The position numbers and the translations under genes were made by a program. From 34-65-8 sp963529855 (GTDB lineage: Bacteria > Pseudomonadota > Alphaproteobacteria > Sphingomonadales > Sphingomonadaceae), in NCBI GenBank assembly GCA_963529855.1, contig CAURZK010000001.1, positions 310,001 to 374,000 on the forward strand: a DNA stretch of 64,000 nucleotides, in the 5' to 3' direction. The notes below the pieces were generated by a model, which was not told the origin of the DNA, ran no database searches, and saw nothing but the letters and a program-made list of their open reading frames with translations. Position 1 is the stretch's first letter, and each line of letters opens with the position of its first letter. This document shows positions 61,457 through 64,000 of the stretch, in pieces.

Positions 61457-61672
61457 GTCGGCGATCAGCGCGATCGCCGCGTAGACGAGGATCAACGATC
61501 CGAAGCCCACGATCGTGCCGAGAGCGAAGGCCACGCGAACCAGGGTGGCATCGATCCCGAAGTAATCGGCGATCCCGCCGCAGACGCCCCAGAGCTTTCC
61601 ATTGGCCTTGTCCAGGCGGAAGGTCTTGCTCATCGGGGCGACGGCGGGCTTGGTACGTTCGACGCGGTTCAT
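61454..61672 (-). CDS. PspC-domain membrane protein
   Basis: 72 aa. KTFRLDKANGKLWGVCGGIADYFGIDATLVRVAFAL is the PspC domain; GSLILVYAAIALIA the membrane segment. Related proteins regulate or act in envelope stress responses. ATGA overlap with an upstream 43-aa gene. No pspA/pspB/pspF seen here. Confidence 0.88.
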   Translation of the reverse strand: MNRVERTKPAVAPMSKTFRLDKANGKLWGVCGGIADYFGIDATLVRVAFALGTIVGFGSLILVYAAIALIAD

Positions 61673-61800
61673 GCGAGCACGCCGACGCCGGGGAAGTTGG
61701 GGCTGGCCGGGACGATTGCGGCGGCAAGCAGGAAGGCCGAGAAGGCCAGCGAGGAAACGGCGGCGACTACACGGCCACTCAGACGGTCGAAGAATTGCAT
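61669..61800 (-). CDS. 43-aa hydrophobic protein upstream of pspC
   Basis: A short gene with one membrane helix (VVAAVSSLAFSAFLLAAAIV) and a short tail (ASPNFPGVGVL). GGGAG about seven bases before the ATG at 61800 and a 4-base ATGA overlap with pspC support translation. Probably a small partner in the membrane. Not in any family I can name. Confidence 0.65.
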   Translation of the reverse strand: MQFFDRLSGRVVAAVSSLAFSAFLLAAAIVPASPNFPGVGVLA

Positions 61801-62025
61801 TTCAGAACTCCCTTTCAATGTGTCCCTGGCCGATCCCGTGGACGAAACATGCTTTGCAGGGGGCGTGCCAATTCGCAGAAATGGCTCAATTCCGCCATTT
61901 TCCACCTTTCGCGTTCACTACCTCGTGTTCAGCCATGCGAAAGGTTGGTATTTTTTCCCACGAGTTGGCGAACGCCGATTTGCGATGGAGATTCAGCGGC
62001 CCATTCCCTATCGCCCCCCGCACCG

Positions 62026-63105
62026 ATGGCGCTCGACCGGATCACTCTCGCGACATTCCGCAACCATCGCGAAACCGCGCTCGACGGGACACGCAGCTTC
62101 AATTTGCTGATCGGTGACAATGGCGCAGGTAAGACCAATGTGCTCGAAGCGTTGTCGCTCTTTGCACCTGGCCGGGGCCTGCGCCGTGCTGCACTGAACG
62201 ATTTGCCGATGGGGGGCGGGACTGCATTCTCGGTCGGCGCTTCGCTTGCCCAGCCAGCCGGCGAACCGGTCCGGCTTGGGACTTTCGTGCGCGGAGATCA
62301 GCCCGGGCGCCGCCGCGTTCAGGTCAACGGTGCCCAGGCGAGCGCCAACAGCCTGGGCGAATGGCTTGCGCTGGGCTGGCTGACCCCGGCAATGGACGGG
62401 TTGTTCACCGACAGCGCGGGCGCGCGGCGCCGCTTCCTCGACCGGATGACGCTGGCACTCGAACCCGCGCACGCGCACCATACGGCCCGTTACGAAGCCG
62501 CGCTGCGGGAACGCAATCGGCTGCTATCGGGCGATGACGAACCCGATCCTGCCTGGCTTGATGCAGTGGAGCGGCACCTTGCAGAACACGGCGCGGCCAT
62601 TGCTGCTGCGCGATCGCAGACCCTTGCTGCAGTAACGGCCGAACTTGCACGGTTGCCGCGCGAACCCTTCGCCCTGCCCCTGCTGGACCTGCAGCCGGGA
62701 GGCCCCGGGAACAGCGACGAACTGGCGCAGGCCCTGCGGCAAGGCCGACGCCGCGAACGACAGGCCGGGCGCACGCTGACGGGGCCCCACCGCGACGAAC
62801 TCACCGTGACGATGGCAGGCAAGGCCATGCCTGCGGCGGAATGTTCGACCGGGGAGCAAAAGGCGATGCTGATCGCACTGACCCTGGCCCACGCCACGCT
62901 CGCTGCCCGCGGGCGGCCAGGCGTCCTGTTGCTGGACGAGGTTGCAGCTCATCTTGACCCCGTCCGGCGCGAGGCGCTGTTCGCGCGCCTGGCTGAAAGC
63001 GGCGCGCAAGTATGGATGACCGGCACCGAACTTGCCCCATTTGCCGCCATCGCGCCCGAAACGGCAATCTGGCGGGTCACCGAAGGGCAAGTGAAGCGAA
63101 CCTAG
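62026..63105 (+). CDS. recF: DNA repair/replication protein RecF
   Basis: 359 aa. SMC-like ATPase that helps load RecA at gaps with RecO and RecR. Walker A GDNGAGKT (30-37), signature region CSTGEQKAMLIAL, Walker B GVLLLDEVAAHLD. ATG at 62026 fits the family start (RITLATFRNHRE). dnaA, dnaN and gyrB are not next to it, unlike in many bacteria. Its TAG lies in a CTAG shared with the opposing esterase gene. Confidence 0.95.
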   Translation: MALDRITLATFRNHRETALDGTRSFNLLIGDNGAGKTNVLEALSLFAPGRGLRRAALNDLPMGGGTAFSVGASLAQPAGEPVRLGTFVRGDQPGRRRVQVNGAQASANSLGEWLALGWLTPAMDGLFTDSAGARRRFLDRMTLALEPAHAHHTARYEAALRERNRLLSGDDEPDPAWLDAVERHLAEHGAAIAAARSQTLAAVTAELARLPREPFALPLLDLQPGGPGNSDELAQALRQGRRRERQAGRTLTGPHRDELTVTMAGKAMPAAECSTGEQKAMLIALTLAHATLAARGRPGVLLLDEVAAHLDPVRREALFARLAESGAQVWMTGTELAPFAAIAPETAIWRVTEGQVKRT

Positions 63106-63800
63106 TCTTCAGGCAGTGCGTCCTGCACTTCGTCCAGTGTCGCTTCCACCAGACGTGCAATGCCCTGCTCGGTCGGGTGAATGCGGTCGGACTGGAACAG
63201 GCTGGCGTCCCGGTAAATCGTCTCCAGCCAGAACGGCACCAGCGGGACGCCGTATTCCTTGGCCAGCGCCGGATACAGCGCATCGAATTCGCGCTGGAAT
63301 TCCGGGCCATAGTTGGGGGGCGAACGCATTCCCATCAGCAGCACCGGGATTTCACGGCGGCGCAATTCCCCCAGCATTGCCTCGAAATTGGCGCGCGTTT
63401 CGTCAGGCGAAATTCCGCGCAGCAGATCGTTGCCGCCCAGCTCCAGGATCACAAGGTCCGGCTTCACCTCCTGCGCGTCGAGCGTGAAGGCCAGGCGCTG
63501 CCGGCCCGCAGCGCTGGTATCGCCTGAAATTCCGGCGTTGGTGACGACGGCATTGATCCCCGCTGCGCGCAGCGCCTCTTCCAGCTGCGCCGGATAGCTC
63601 TCGCTCTTGTCGAGGCCGTAACCTGCGAACAGGCTGTCGCCGAATGCCAGCACGCGCCGTTCGGGCCCGCTGACGGGCGCAGGCTCTGCCGCCTCTCGCG
63701 CCTCTGCGCGCGGCTGTGCGGACGGCGCTTCCTGGCCGCAGGCTGCCAATGCGACCGGCAGCGCAAGGGGCAGTATGATCGACCAACGGGCAAGCGGCAT
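63102..63800 (-). CDS. Periplasmic SGNH arylesterase/lysophospholipase (TesA-like)
   Basis: 232 aa. Lipobox with C21 (LAAC), so it is a lipoprotein or is exported. SGNH blocks: FGDSLFAG (Ser 56), GISGDTSA, GGNDLLRG and SDRIHPTEQG (His about 208). Hydrolyses lysophospholipids or short esters. Strong AAGGAG eight bases before the ATG at 63800. Divergent from the ybbA-like gene, the usual tesA-ybbA arrangement. Confidence 0.93.
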   Translation of the reverse strand: MPLARWSIILPLALPVALAACGQEAPSAQPRAEAREAAEPAPVSGPERRVLAFGDSLFAGYGLDKSESYPAQLEEALRAAGINAVVTNAGISGDTSAAGRQRLAFTLDAQEVKPDLVILELGGNDLLRGISPDETRANFEAMLGELRRREIPVLLMGMRSPPNYGPEFQREFDALYPALAKEYGVPLVPFWLETIYRDASLFQSDRIHPTEQGIARLVEATLDEVQDALPED

Positions 63801-63847
63801 CGGCAAGTCTCCTTGAAGGTGCCCCCCACCTATGCCACTTGCGCCAA

Positions 63848-64000
63848 GTGACAAGCCCCCTTCCCGCCGTATCCGCCCGTAACCTCACCCTCACGCTCGG
63901 ATCCGAGACTGCGCCGGTGGAAATCCTGCGCGGTATCGATCTCGACGTTCCTGCGGGCCAGATCTGCGCCCTGCTGGGGCCTTCCGGTTCCGGCAAAAGC
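63848..64000 (+). CDS. ABC transporter ATPase, YbbA-like, cut by window edge
   Basis: Partial: 51 residues from GTG at 63848. ABC N-terminus (VSARNLTLTLG...VEILRGIDLDVPAGQICALLG) reaching Walker A GPSGSGKS at the very edge. Divergent from the TesA-like esterase, as ybbA is in proteobacteria, where it pairs with the permease YbbP in lipoprotein or envelope export. The ATG at 63832 is out of frame. Confidence 0.85.
   Translation, partial: MTSPLPAVSARNLTLTLGSETAPVEILRGIDLDVPAGQICALLGPSGSGKS

Overview
The window is a piece of a GC-rich alphaproteobacterial chromosome, most likely Sphingomonadales (Erythrobacteraceae/Sphingomonadaceae type). The reasons are the protein families present (SciP/DUF1153, DUF2794, short RNase E/G, HPF-like and host-attachment small proteins), a circularly permuted two-piece tmRNA, and promoters of the EcfG general-stress type (GGAAC-N16/17-CGTT). 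It is almost wholly core chromosome: there is no prophage, insertion sequence or CRISPR array. The only mobile-type element is one VapBC toxin-antitoxin pair. Both ends cut genes: a glycosyltransferase on the left and a YbbA-like ABC ATPase on the right.

Layout. 1-4.6 kb: partial glycosyltransferase, a DeaD-type RNA helicase, then a three-gene stress cassette (68-aa protein, HPF-like protein, host-attachment-like protein) behind an EcfG promoter. 4.6-9.7 kb: uvrC and a TonB-dependent receptor with an unusual cysteine-repeat and glycine-rich insert. 9.9-12 kb: infA-maf-rng-yacG and tRNA-Phe. 12-17.7 kb: purC, a lipid kinase, an M16 protease, purS-purQ. 17.7-22.7 kb: a GGDEF/EAL protein, glmS, vapBC. 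23-25.5 kb: a lone CpaF ATPase, a small membrane protein, an EcfG-driven entericidin and an ABA4-like membrane protein. 25.5-31.3 kb: a leftward run holding an epimerase-like protein, dGTPase, Asp/Glu racemase and a tightly coupled three-gene module (beta-helix protein, diheme cytochrome c, alpha/beta hydrolase) of unknown role.

31.4-42.3 kb: DUF2147, SciP, glmU/gph, an SDR enzyme, DUF2794-cysE-hda, purM-purN (PurN fused to a YjbR domain), a sulfotransferase and an NTF2-like protein. 42.4-45 kb: ndk, holC-DUF2256-pepA. 45.1-52.9 kb: the lptD-surA-pdxA-rsmA operon facing malate synthase G. 53-56.5 kb: M20 hydrolase-astA-astB (arginine succinyltransferase pathway). 56.6-57.7 kb: a small membrane protein, ssrA and mscL. 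57.9-60.6 kb: LemA, two TPM-domain proteins and a NUDIX hydrolase. 60.6-64 kb: an SDR, pspC with a 43-aa partner, recF, a TesA-like esterase and the start of ybbA.

How they work together. De novo purine synthesis is spread over purC, purS-Q and purM-N. Envelope building is represented by glmS, glmU, lptD, surA and mscL. Stress and growth-arrest functions (HPF-like, entericidin, tmRNA, probable GGDEF/EAL signalling) recur. Genes are packed tightly, with many 4-base or 8-base start/stop overlaps that use TTG or GTG starts, so translational coupling is common. Three convergent gene pairs end on one shared CTAG tetramer. The most open biological questions are the beta-helix/diheme cytochrome/hydrolase module, the PurN-YjbR fusion and the cysteine-repeat insert of the receptor.
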